NCBI GenBank assembly: GCA_024635995.1
Contig: JAGXHW010000022.1
Span: forward strand, 1 to 64,000
Length of the DNA: 64,000 nucleotides
Source: Clostridiaceae bacterium
Lineage (GTDB): Bacteria; Bacillota; Clostridia; Peptostreptococcales; Tindalliaceae
Direction: 5' to 3'
The stretch's first letter is position 1. Each line of letters begins with the position of its first letter. The notes beneath the pieces are model-generated. The model had not been told where the DNA came from. It worked only from the letters and a program-made list of their open reading frames with translations, and did not search any database. This document shows positions 7,110-17,410 of the stretch, one piece after another. A program made the translations under genes and the position numbers.

Positions 7110-9548
7110 TTATTGCCACGGGTCATCATTCCAGTTTGAGTTACCTTCGTTCGATGGAGATGGAGGTTCACGCCAGTCGGATTCTTCCGGTTCTTCCGGT
7201 TCAGTTGGTTCAGTTGGTTCAGTTGGTTCAGTTGTCAAATTCTTTGTCCAGTCACTGGTTTCTGTAGGCTGGTATCCTTCAGCATACCGGGCAGAGACAC
7301 CACTCGCACTTGATCCTGCCAGTTTACTGTCATTGGGGTTCACCGTGACTTGCATGATGTCGTTGGCTTCTTCAAATTGGCGGGGTGCATACCCTTCATG
7401 AAGTTGTTTCATTACATCTGACCAGATTTGTGCTGCCATGGCACTTCCCTGAACCAGGTCTTCATTTTGGTCATGCCCCACCCAGACGGTGGCGGTGAAA
7501 TAAGGTGTGTAACCAACAAACCAAGCGTCCCGCTGGTTTGTTGTGGTGCCTGTTTTTCCAGCCACGGGTATGTCCTGGTTACCGGTGGTGATGGCAGCCC
7601 GTCGGCCGGTTCCGTTATCAACCGCAGCTTTAAGCATGCCTGTCATCAGGTATGCGATACCTGGCGAGGTGACACGGATTTGATTGCCTCCACGGTAGAT
7701 GATTTTACCAGTGGAATCTTCGATTTTTTGGATCACTGTAGGTTGTTGACGGAGGCCACCGTTGGCAAAGGTGCCAAAGGCAGAAGACATTTCCAGGGGA
7801 GAAACTCCATAAGTCATGCCACCCAGTACGGTGGAATAAACTTCATCGTGGAGGAGCTTCGTGCCCAGTTGCAAAGGGGATGATTTAGACACGAAGGTAG
7901 TGATGCCCAGACGTTTGAGGCTTTCTCCCATGATGGCCAGGTTTTCTTCATGGCTGTCGGTTAGTCGTGCCAGTTGGGTCACCCCCGCTACGTTGCTGGA
8001 TTGGGCCAAAGCTTCCGTAAGGGTCATGAGGCCCCGGTGTCCATCGTACCAGTTTGTGGGCCAGACCCGTTCAGGATCCTCCAGGTCAAAATGAGTAGGT
8101 TCGTCCATGATAAACCCATCCGGGCTATAGCCATGCTCCAGTGCCGGAAAATAAGCAGCGATGGCCTTCATTGCTGACCCGGGCTGGCGGGGCTCGGCTG
8201 CCCGGTTAAATAAATTCCGCCCTTCGTCAATGTGCCTGCCGCCGATGATGGCAGATACTTCACCGGTGTGGTGGTCAAAAAGCACAAAAGCGCTTTGGGG
8301 TTGGTTGGTTTCTGGGTTGTAGCCGGGGAAGTGGCTGTCTTCGTTGTAATAAGCTTCCACTATCTGCTGTTTTGCCGGATCTAAAGTGGTGAACACCTTA
8401 AACCCATTGTGAAGAAACATGTCCAGGGCTTCCTGGCTGTTAACCTGATAATGATTTTGGATGGCTTCCACAGCCTCTTGCTGTACCATGTCCATGAAGA
8501 ACCAGGAATATTCGTATTCAAAAATATAGGTGGGCATGAGCAGTGATTCCAAAGCTGTCTGCCGTGCTTCGGTGTATTCGTCTGGGGTGATGAGGTTATT
8601 CCTCAACATAGCCGTTAACACTAACCCCTGCCTGAAATAGGCGTTTTGGTTGGGCACCAGTACACGGTCATTGTCCAGTTTTCTAACCACAATTTCGTCG
8701 GTGGCCAGGGTTTCCATCGTTTTTTCGGTGGTTAACGCATAGCGTGTAGGATTGCGGGGAATGGTGGCCAGGTAAGCTGCCTCAGCAAGAGTCAGTTCAC
8801 TGGCATTTTTATTGAAATAGACCTCTGCCGCTGCCTGCACACCATAAGCGCCACGGCCCAGGTAGACATGGTTCAGGTAGGCTTCCAGAATCTGGTGTTT
8901 GGACAATTGGCGTTGCAGTTCCACACCGTAATAGATGTCTTTCAGCTTTCGTTCATAGGTTTGTTCCTTGGTTAAAAACAGGTTTTTCACCAATTGCTGG
9001 TTCAGCGTGCTGCCCCCCTGTCGTGTGCCTTCACTGAAGTTGATCCAAATTACGCCTATGAGGCGCTTGAAATCCACGCCTGGATGTTCCCAGTAGCGCT
9101 CGTCTTCAATGGCAATAAAGGCGTTACGTACCACTGCCGGAATTTCATTATAGGGGATGATCTTTCGGTGGATGGGTGTCTCGATGGTGATCAGATAGTT
9201 GTTTTCACTGTCATACACCAGGGAAGACTGTTCCATATATTGGTAGATGTTATCAGCGGAGAGAGGAGGGGTATCCTGTAGCACAGAAATAACCCAACCC
9301 ATGAAAATAAGGCCACCGGTAAGTCCGGTAACAATGACCAGGGAGAGAAATATAATCAGCGTCCTGACAACCCAGTTCAGGGTTGTTTTACCTTTATGAG
9401 ATCCTTTCTGCTGAAGTGCCCTGTTCTGATGAGAGGCACTCTTGTTATTGGGTACCCATACCTCATTGGCATAGTTGGAGGCGTGGCTCAGCAAGGTGTT
9501 TTTTGAATGAATAGCGGCATGTGACTGTCGTATGTCGTAACGCATCAT
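7110..9548 (-). CDS. Class A penicillin-binding protein (PBP1a-type)
   Basis: Bifunctional cell-wall synthase of 812 residues. After a cytoplasmic tail and one membrane helix (about 66-92) comes the glycosyltransferase 51 domain, with FIAIEDERYWEHPGVD, RQGGSTLNQQLVKNL and LEAYLNHVYLGRGAYGVQ. The transpeptidase domain follows, with the active-site motif EPRQPGSAMKAIA (SxxK), SSN in LAQSSNVAG and KTGTT. The tail carries TEP repeats (TEPTEPTEPTEPEEPEE) encoded by a 9-base tandem repeat. It polymerises and cross-links peptidoglycan outside the membrane. AAAGGAGG precedes the ATG. It is a single gene. Confidence 0.95.
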   Translation of the reverse strand: MMRYDIRQSHAAIHSKNTLLSHASNYANEVWVPNNKSASHQNRALQQKGSHKGKTTLNWVVRTLIIFLSLVIVTGLTGGLIFMGWVISVLQDTPPLSADNIYQYMEQSSLVYDSENNYLITIETPIHRKIIPYNEIPAVVRNAFIAIEDERYWEHPGVDFKRLIGVIWINFSEGTRQGGSTLNQQLVKNLFLTKEQTYERKLKDIYYGVELQRQLSKHQILEAYLNHVYLGRGAYGVQAAAEVYFNKNASELTLAEAAYLATIPRNPTRYALTTEKTMETLATDEIVVRKLDNDRVLVPNQNAYFRQGLVLTAMLRNNLITPDEYTEARQTALESLLMPTYIFEYEYSWFFMDMVQQEAVEAIQNHYQVNSQEALDMFLHNGFKVFTTLDPAKQQIVEAYYNEDSHFPGYNPETNQPQSAFVLFDHHTGEVSAIIGGRHIDEGRNLFNRAAEPRQPGSAMKAIAAYFPALEHGYSPDGFIMDEPTHFDLEDPERVWPTNWYDGHRGLMTLTEALAQSSNVAGVTQLARLTDSHEENLAIMGESLKRLGITTFVSKSSPLQLGTKLLHDEVYSTVLGGMTYGVSPLEMSSAFGTFANGGLRQQPTVIQKIEDSTGKIIYRGGNQIRVTSPGIAYLMTGMLKAAVDNGTGRRAAITTGNQDIPVAGKTGTTTNQRDAWFVGYTPYFTATVWVGHDQNEDLVQGSAMAAQIWSDVMKQLHEGYAPRQFEEANDIMQVTVNPNDSKLAGSSASGVSARYAEGYQPTETSDWTKNLTTEPTEPTEPTEPEEPEESDWREPPSPSNEGNSNWNDDPWQ
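7195..7233 (+). repeat. 9-base tandem repeat inside the PBP gene
   Basis: Near-identical GGTTCAGTT units in tandem encode, on the minus strand, the Thr-Glu-Pro repeats of the PBP tail. Such in-frame 9-base arrays can change copy number by slippage without shifting the frame. Confidence 0.75.
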
Positions 9549-9948
9549 GAAACCTCCTTTGTTTATTGCCTATGTAATAACAGGAGAAGACCGACATAAA
9601 AACGACACTAGTCACCTTTATGAGACGATATCCGTTATAGTATATATGCCCATTTTAGGGCATAAATCAACATTTTCAGTAGAACATCCCAGTTTGTACA
9701 GGGAATGGGCTCCCTAAATACAATAATGGATCTTGTTTTACCCAGTTCGAAGGACTGCGCTTCAGTTTTTCTGTTTCTTTGAGGATAAGGGGGATACTTT
9801 ATTCTTTGGATTAGATTTTGTATAAATGTCATATTTTTGTATACATTTTTTGCAGAGGGGTATTATATAACTGTTGGTCATGAAGAATAAACTTTCAGCG
9901 TCATTCTCAGAAATCACATAATAAAAAGAGCAGATTGGAATGATGACC
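9549..9948. other. Non-coding region with short inverted repeat
   Basis: About 400 bases between the PBP gene and the broken ZIP gene with no supportable coding frame. The only clear structure is TATGCCC-ATTTTA-GGGCATA at 9645-9664, a 7-bp inverted repeat that could be an operator or a weak hairpin about 100 bases upstream of the PBP start. No clear promoter was recognised. Confidence 0.5.
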
Positions 9949-10324
9949 ATGGATTTTACCAGAAACCAGGTATTGTTTGCCTTTGCATTAACGTTATTTG
10001 CCGGGTTGTCGACAGGTGTTGGTTCTGTTTTGGCGTTTTATACCAAACAGACAGACAAACGCTTTTTATCAGCGGCCCTTGGGTTTTCAGCAGGGGTGAT
10101 GATATACGTCTCAATGGTTGAAATATTTTTTAAAGCCAGGGAATCTTTGGGAGAAGTGTATGGCGATACCCGGGGTGTTTGCCATGGTGGCAGGAATTAT
10201 GATGTACATTTCATTGGATGAACTGCTGCCCACGGCCGAGTAGTATGGAGAACATCATATTGCTATCTATGGCATGATTCTGGGGATGGTTGTTATGGCT
10301 GTGAGCCTGCTAATGTTTGCCTGA
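9949..10324 (+). pseudogene. ZIP-family metal transporter, internally deleted
   Basis: The N-terminal part reads as a ZupT-like ZIP transporter (FALTLFAGLSTGVGSVLAF, then SAALGFSAGVMIYVSMVEIF). After SLGEVYGD the homology jumps, in a different frame, to the C-terminal part (GVFAMVAGIMMYISLDELLP). This is broken by a TAG and continues YGEHHIAIYGMILGMVVMAVS to the stop at 10324. Intact members have about 260 residues; roughly the middle 100-130, including metal-binding helices, are gone. A frame change plus a stop means no working transporter can be made. No convincing ribosome-binding site precedes it. Confidence 0.8.
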
Positions 10325-10377
10325 GCACAATTATCAAGTAAATGTAAGATTATTATGTATATGTAAACATTGTCGTG

Positions 10378-10392
10378 TTATAATTATTACAA
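10378..10392. promoter_or_regulatory. PerR-like box overlapping the katG promoter
   Basis: TTATAATTATTACAA matches the 15-base PerR operator consensus TTATAATNATTATAA at all but one defined position. It overlaps a perfect -10 hexamer TATAAT (10379-10384). PerR is the peroxide-sensing repressor of Firmicutes and katA/katG-type genes are classic targets. No perR gene is in the window. Confidence 0.75.
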
Positions 10393-10419
10393 TAATATTG
10401 TAGCAATAGTGTGTTATAA

Positions 10420-12636
<2,217 letters not shown>

Positions 12637-12670
12637 CCCTTTCGGTATTACAGTGAATAACAGTATAATA

Positions 12671-12705
12671 AAAACAGCCCTGATCATTATTTTCAGGGCT
12701 GTTTT
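12671..12705. terminator. Bidirectional terminator after katG
   Basis: AAAACAGCCCTGA (12671-12683) pairs perfectly with TCAGGGCTGTTTT (12693-12705), with A and T tracts on both sides. It lies between convergent genes. Its right arm overlaps the stop end of the DUF1475 gene. Confidence 0.9.
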
Positions 12706-13058
12706 ACTTGATGTAAAGATTTCAATACCTTGTCTTTCTGATCTTTTAGGAAGAAAGTGGCCCAGTCACCTTTGCTCTGGTACAGAGCGATGAGAACGTA
12801 GAGTGCACCGGTGAAGAAACCCAGGGTCATCATTAGAATAATCCACAACGTTACCATCAGTCGGTTACTTTCCCGGAAGGCAATCCATAGGGAAAAAAGA
12901 GTAAACCCGACGTACAGGTCCACCAGGGATACGATTCCCCAGGGGTTTGTCAGCAGCTCTGAGCCATCGGCACCGAAATCACCAACGATAAAACCATTGC
13001 CGATGGCCAGGGTCATGGCAATAACCCCGATCCAGGCAAGCAATTTTGCAATTTTCAT
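12693..13058 (-). CDS. DUF1475 family membrane protein
   Basis: Small integral membrane protein of 121 residues with four hydrophobic segments (about 5-25, 42-61, 67-90 and the adjoining ALYVLIALY). The family-typical NPWGIVSLVDLYVGFTLFS and WIILMMTLGFFTGALYVLIA are seen. The family has no known function; members are found scattered in bacteria and plants. The gene stands alone, convergent with katG, and shares its terminator. The ATG at 13058 follows a short GAGGGATAC stretch on the minus strand, a usable ribosome-binding site. Confidence 0.8.
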   Translation of the reverse strand: MKIAKLLAWIGVIAMTLAIGNGFIVGDFGADGSELLTNPWGIVSLVDLYVGFTLFSLWIAFRESNRLMVTLWIILMMTLGFFTGALYVLIALYQSKGDWATFFLKDQKDKVLKSLHQVKQP

Positions 13059-13617
13059 GAGTATCCCTCATTTCAGGTTTTTGAATGAATTTATATATCT
13101 ACTTATACCATCTGTGGAAAGTCGCTGGCAAAATAAGCAAAGACAGCCACTGCTATTCTCCCAGGCCACTATTACCAGTCGGGCCAAGGTTTTGTTCAAT
13201 ACAATGAAGTAGTTCCAGCCAAGGATAAAATTGCCTCAGACGATGAAAGTCAACAAAAGTGATCCATGATGTGCGACGATTGGTAAGACAATCTGTTCAT
13301 CTCTCCCTGAAAGGTGACTTTGCTGGGCGGTATTGTTCGGGATGTCACAGGTACCTATGGTCTGAGCTATGTACTGTCTAGCGTACTCAGTGCAAGAGGC
13401 GCGATTCTCACTCTTTTCACAAAGGCACCTGCGCTGATCATGCATAAAAATCCGATGAAGATGAATACTGCAACAGAAAGTGAGGAGTATTCATTTAGTA
13501 GAACTCTCAGATATTATGGATTTCTCCAGCTCAACTATCTTTAATTTGATCCAAAACTGCCAAGCTACAAATCACGATCGTGTTTTGTAGTTTTGGTAGT
13601 GAAGGAGATTATTTTAG
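13059..13617. other. Degenerate intergenic region
   Basis: About 560 bases without an intact gene. It holds a fragment of an MFS transporter (13314-13434). The rest I cannot assign. It forms the left border of the AT-rich catabolic island, and the fragment suggests past gene loss or replacement here. Confidence 0.5.
13314..13434 (+). pseudogene. C-terminal remnant of an MFS transporter
   Basis: The frame reads LLGGIVRDVTGTYGLSYVLS followed by a short hydrophobic stretch and FTKAP. This resembles the last two helices of oxalate/formate-type major facilitator proteins, where a GG-x-xRDxTGxY loop precedes the final helix. Nothing upstream continues the protein. Recognition rests on one motif, so the call is moderate. 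Confidence 0.45.
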
Positions 13618-15315
13618 TTATTTACCCTTCAATAAATTATTATCTTTTGTTACAAGAAACTTCTTGAGCTTTTGAGATGCAGAGGGTTGACTTATGCCTA
13701 AAACTTCAGCTACTTTGGTAGTTGTTCTGTATTTATTATAACAATCCATTAAAATTTGCTTTTCTACATCCAATAATACGTCTTTAAGTTTTTTATTATC
13801 TGTGATATACAATCGATCAGAATTTTTATTAACAACATAGTCAGGGAGAATGTCTTCAGTAATAATATAATCTTCAGAAGTTATGATCATTCTTTCGACG
13901 ACATTCTCTAATTCACGAATGTTTCCAGGCCAAGAGAAAGATTCAAGTAAATCTATGGCTTTATTTGAAAATGCTCGTTTTACTCCATACAAATCATTAT
14001 ATTTTTCTGTGAATCGATTTATCAAAAAGAAAATATCCTCTTTTCGTTCTCTCAGGGGTGGAATGTTGATTGACACAACATTTATTCTGTAATACAAATC
14101 ATCTCTAAATTTTCCGCTTTCAATTAGTTTTGAAAGATTTTGATTACTTGCAGAAATCAGCCTAAAATCAACAGTCTTTTCTTTGACACCTCCTACTCGG
14201 GTAATCTTCTTATCTTGTATTACTTTTAATAACTTAACTTGCATGTGAAGAGGTAAATCGCCAATCTCATCCAAAAATATAATTCCTTTATGTGCCAACT
14301 CAATCAGGCCTGGCTTACCTTCAATACTCGCTCCGGTAAAAGCTCCTTTTTCATAGCCAAAAAGCTCAGTTTCAAGCAAATTTTCAGGTATTGCCCCACA
14401 ATTTATTGTGATGAATGGGTAATTTCTTCGCTTGCTTTCTTCGTGAATCGCTTGTGCAAACATTGTTTTTCCTACCCCTGACTCGCCTGTGAGCAAAACA
14501 CTTGCATCAAATTTTGCTATTCTTTCTACCATAGAAATGATATTAAGAGTGGTGGGGCTGTTACCTACAATTTTAGTGTTCTTTTTGTATGTCTGTTTTA
14601 GTTGTTCGATTTGCATACTATACAATTCAACAGTTTCCTTTAAATTCCGATATTCTTCCTTCATCATTTCATATTTAGAAACATCATATGTGTAACTGAT
14701 GATTCTTTGCAAAGCGCCATTTTTATCCATTACTGGTATTGCGGTGCACATTAAATATTTTCCTGCGCCAGTTAATTGTAACAAGGTTTCACGCTTCAAT
14801 GATTTCATAACCCTTACAGCAATAGATGGATTGAATATCTTTCTTTCTTCCATTTCATATACTGATTTTCCGACTGCTTCTTCAGCAGAAAGACCATAAA
14901 TCTCTTCAAAATTTGGCAACACCTTTGTTATAATTCCATTGCTATCAATGATAACAAAATCGTCATGCATGGTTTCCAGCATGTCGAAAAAATCCTGTTC
15001 TATTCTCTTTTGATGTTTGGTTTTGCTAAGTGTGTTAGAGAGTGCTTGGGTCTCTAGTAGCATTATTAAATCAAAATCATCTTGTGGTTGATAGTTAATA
15101 ATTAAGATGTATTCAACTCCATCTAATTCAAACACATCACTTTCATATTCTGTTGAATGATTAAGTGATTTGAAATGGTTGATAATATTAATGACTGATT
15201 CTAGGTGTCTTGATTCATTTAAGATCATGTTGAAAGAACTATTTCCTTTTAATTTCTGTAATGAATTGTCATAAAATGCGATTGGTAATGTTGAATTTTT
15301 AATATTAAATGACAT
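13618..15315 (-). CDS. Sigma-54-dependent PAS/AAA+ transcriptional activator
   Basis: Enhancer-binding protein of about 565 residues. The N-terminal region holds two PAS-like sensory segments (the second about residues 95-215, with DDFVIIDSNGIITKVLPNFE). The AAA+ domain carries Walker A GESGVGKT, the sigma-54 contact loop GAFTGA and Walker B GIIFLDEIGD. A Fis-type helix-turn-helix closes the protein (VAEVLGISQPSASQKLKKFL). It is divergent from a TRAP-transporter and catabolic gene run whose first gene has a -24/-12 promoter, so it is the likely activator of that run, probably sensing the substrate through PAS. The ATG at 15315 with AGGAG seven bases upstream is preferred over the ATG at 15348. 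Confidence 0.93.
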   Translation of the reverse strand: MSFNIKNSTLPIAFYDNSLQKLKGNSSFNMILNESRHLESVINIINHFKSLNHSTEYESDVFELDGVEYILIINYQPQDDFDLIMLLETQALSNTLSKTKHQKRIEQDFFDMLETMHDDFVIIDSNGIITKVLPNFEEIYGLSAEEAVGKSVYEMEERKIFNPSIAVRVMKSLKRETLLQLTGAGKYLMCTAIPVMDKNGALQRIISYTYDVSKYEMMKEEYRNLKETVELYSMQIEQLKQTYKKNTKIVGNSPTTLNIISMVERIAKFDASVLLTGESGVGKTMFAQAIHEESKRRNYPFITINCGAIPENLLETELFGYEKGAFTGASIEGKPGLIELAHKGIIFLDEIGDLPLHMQVKLLKVIQDKKITRVGGVKEKTVDFRLISASNQNLSKLIESGKFRDDLYYRINVVSINIPPLRERKEDIFFLINRFTEKYNDLYGVKRAFSNKAIDLLESFSWPGNIRELENVVERMIITSEDYIITEDILPDYVVNKNSDRLYITDNKKLKDVLLDVEKQILMDCYNKYRTTTKVAEVLGISQPSASQKLKKFLVTKDNNLLKGK

Positions 15316-15316
15316 A

Positions 15317-15340
15317 GTAACACTCCTAAAATTAGAATTA
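15317..15340 (-). repeat. 24-base site shared with 15482-15505 (inverted), in regulator leader
   Basis: On the minus strand these 24 bases begin TAATTCTAA and end GAGTGTTAC. They match the plus-strand copy at 15482-15505 at 20 of 24 positions. This copy covers the ribosome-binding site of the activator gene, so binding here could repress its synthesis. It may be an activator or repressor site; no protein is assigned. Confidence 0.55.
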
Positions 15341-15438
15341 AGAAACAACTATTGAATATATTATAACATTATTGAAAAACTAATAGAAATGAATTATTTT
15401 TTGAGATTTAATCCAGCATTTATAAACCCATTTTTATC

Positions 15439-15456
15439 CAATAAATAGTTTTATTG
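15439..15456. promoter_or_regulatory. Inverted repeat, candidate upstream activator site
   Basis: CAATAAA-TAGT-TTTATTG is a perfect 7-bp dyad with a 4-base spacer. It lies about 80-95 bases upstream of the -24 element, the distance at which enhancer-binding proteins usually bind. The AT-only sequence makes chance occurrence possible. Confidence 0.4.
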
Positions 15457-15481
15457 TAGTATTTGCAGCCAATAGATCTAC

Positions 15482-15505
15482 TAATTCTAAAAATAGAAGT
15501 GTTAC
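15482..15505 (+). repeat. 24-base site shared with 15317-15340, upstream of sigma-54 promoter
   Basis: Starts TAATTCTAA and ends AAGTGTTAC, matching the inverted copy in the activator leader at 20 of 24 positions. It ends about 30 bases before the -24 element. A partial third match (AAGTGTTA) is at 15566-15573, downstream of the promoter. Confidence 0.55.
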
Positions 15506-15534
15506 AAGTAATATTGAAAATTTAGAATTTATAT

Positions 15535-15550
15535 TGGCACACTATATGCA
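15535..15550 (+). promoter_or_regulatory. Sigma-54 (-24/-12) promoter of the catabolic island
   Basis: TGGCACACTATATGCA fits the consensus TGGCACG-N4-TTGCW: invariant GG and GC are 11 bases apart with only two mismatches outside them. It drives the TRAP and catabolic genes starting at 15662, leaving about 100 bases of leader. The divergent gene encodes a matching GAFTGA activator. Confidence 0.85.
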
Positions 15551-15661
15551 AGTATAATTACGTGTAAGTGTTATTATGATATCTGATTACAAAAGGGAGG
15601 TGCTAATTTACGGTCAGTATTGTGTTGAAACAAGAAAAACAACAAAGGGAGGAACAAAGAA

Positions 15662-16756
15662 ATGATGAAATCTTGGAAGAAAACAGCATTACTAGTTCTG
15701 GTTTTGATTTTAGCATTGAGTTTGTTCGGATGTGGTGGCGGAGAGCAAGCAGTTGAAGAAACACCAGAACCTGCAGGTGGGGAAGAGACACCAGAAGCTG
15801 CAGAAGGAGAAGAGACACCAGAACCAAGCAGTGGAGAACCAATAAAACTAGTGGCAAGCCATGTTTTAGGCCCCACACATCCATACCAGCCTGGTTTTGA
15901 ATTGATGGCAGAAATTGTTAATGAAAGATCAAACGGTCAAATGGAAATAGAGATTTTTCATAGTGCAAGCTTAGCTGAAGAAGGAGATGCAATAGAAGCG
16001 TTGCAGATGGGAACTATTGACATTACAACAGTATCAGCAGCGCCAATGACAGGATTTGTAAAGGAATATATGGCGAGCGACCTTCCCTTTATTTTTGCAT
16101 CTCCAGAAGAAGCGTTTGCTTTCTATGATGGTAAAGTAGGGGATAGATTATTTGAACTGACGGAACCGATCGGATTAGTTGGACTTGCATGGTGGGAAAA
16201 CGGCTTTAGAAACTTCACAACACAAGACACAGCTATTCACATGCCTGCTGATATGGAAGGTCTTAAAATGAGAACAATGAGCAGCCCAGTTCATATGGCC
16301 TCCATAAGAGCTTTGGGAGGAAATGCTGTTCCAATTCCTTTTGGAGAGCTTTACAGTGCACTGCAACAAGGAGTGGTTGATGGTCAGGAAAACCCGATCG
16401 CTAATATTCATGCAATGAGATTTTATGAGGTTCAAGATTATGTCATCTTATCACGACATTTCCATGATCCGTCTCCACTGTTTATAAGTCAAATCACCTG
16501 GGATAAACTTAATGATGAGCAGAAGCAAATTATTCAAGATGCTGCCATTGAAGCAAGAGATTATATGAGGCAATTAGGAATTGATCAAGAAGCCGGATTG
16601 ATAGAGGAGATTAAAGCAACTGGTACAGAAGTTGTTGAGTTAACACCTGAACAAGTGGAAATGTTCCAAGAAGCCACCAAAGATGTTTATAAGGAATTTG
16701 AAGATCAAATTGGTGAAGAGTATATGCAGTTATTCTTTGAGGAGTTAGGAAGATAG
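15662..16756 (+). CDS. dctP: TRAP transporter solute-binding lipoprotein (DctP)
   Basis: Extracytoplasmic binding protein that captures a carboxylate and delivers it to the DctQM membrane part. There are 364 residues: signal peptide with lipobox LFGC, an acidic linker with repeated EETPEPA/EETPEAA units (about 35-58), then the DctP fold. Seen: ASHVLGPTHPYQPGFELMAE, the conserved central region WENGFRNFTT, the family Arg in LKMRTMSSP that binds the substrate carboxylate, and VVDGQENPIANI. First gene behind the sigma-54 promoter; GGGAGG precedes the ATG. A stable stem-loop follows. The ligand cannot be read from sequence, but the neighbouring enzymes suggest a hydroxy- or amino-acid. Confidence 0.93.
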   Translation: MMKSWKKTALLVLVLILALSLFGCGGGEQAVEETPEPAGGEETPEAAEGEETPEPSSGEPIKLVASHVLGPTHPYQPGFELMAEIVNERSNGQMEIEIFHSASLAEEGDAIEALQMGTIDITTVSAAPMTGFVKEYMASDLPFIFASPEEAFAFYDGKVGDRLFELTEPIGLVGLAWWENGFRNFTTQDTAIHMPADMEGLKMRTMSSPVHMASIRALGGNAVPIPFGELYSALQQGVVDGQENPIANIHAMRFYEVQDYVILSRHFHDPSPLFISQITWDKLNDEQKQIIQDAAIEARDYMRQLGIDQEAGLIEEIKATGTEVVELTPEQVEMFQEATKDVYKEFEDQIGEEYMQLFFEELGR

Positions 16757-16770
16757 AAGAAATAGATTGT

Positions 16771-16811
16771 AATGGCAGATTTGGTAATTTTTCTTTACCA
16801 AATCTGCCATT
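16771..16811 (+). terminator. 17-bp perfect hairpin between dctP and dctQ (attenuator or mRNA stabiliser)
   Basis: AATGGCAGATTTGGTAA (16771-16787) pairs without mismatch with 16795-16811. The loop is TTTTTCT. The T tract comes only about 10 bases later, so it may be a partial terminator or a 3'-end stabiliser that leaves the binding-protein message in excess over the downstream genes. Confidence 0.8.
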
Positions 16812-16885
16812 TAATTGACTCTTTTTTATGTATTGAACTTACATGATTGGCTATAAGGTTGAAATTATTCCTGAGGGGGTTGTTT

Positions 16886-17410
16886 ATGGAACACCAGGTT
16901 TCAAATAAAGAACCAAAGGGCAAAATTCGGTTACTCTGGGAAAACTTAGAAGTAAGTATTTGTATGATTACCATGACATTGATGGTAGTAATCGTGTTTG
17001 CGCAAGTAGTAGGTAGATATGTCTTTAATTATTCTTTTAGCTGGTCAGAAGAGATTGCCCGGTTCTTAATGGTGTGGATTACATTTGCGGGTTCGGCATA
17101 TGCTTTTCGTATGGGAGCACATATTGGAGTTACTGTGATCGTTGACAGGTTACCTCCTGGAATGGCCTTGTATGTAAAGTTGCTGGCGCGTGTTTTAACT
17201 ATAGTTTTCTTTATGGTGCTTGGTTATTATGGATGGCATCATACCATGGAACAATATTTAATGGGTCAACTAGCACCAGCTACAAGAATACCTGTAGCGA
17301 TCCCATATTCTGCAGTTCCTATTGGTTCGTTATTAGTTATCATTAGATTGATTGATCAAGCCATCCAAGATTTTAAAAATCGACACGTATTGGAGGTTGA
17401 CTACAAATGA
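16886..17410 (+). CDS. dctQ: TRAP transporter small membrane subunit (DctQ)
   Basis: Four-helix small permease subunit that partners DctM. About 174 residues with hydrophobic segments near 24-44, 57-75, 93-113 and 134-154. The conserved motif SFSWSEEIARFLMVWITFAG, typical of DctQ, follows the first helix. The ATG at 16886 is set by GAGGGGG a few bases upstream; an earlier ATG at 16847 has no site. The stop overlaps the start of dctM by ATGA (17407-17410), so the two are translationally coupled and made in equal amounts. Confidence 0.93.
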   Translation: MEHQVSNKEPKGKIRLLWENLEVSICMITMTLMVVIVFAQVVGRYVFNYSFSWSEEIARFLMVWITFAGSAYAFRMGAHIGVTVIVDRLPPGMALYVKLLARVLTIVFFMVLGYYGWHHTMEQYLMGQLAPATRIPVAIPYSAVPIGSLLVIIRLIDQAIQDFKNRHVLEVDYK

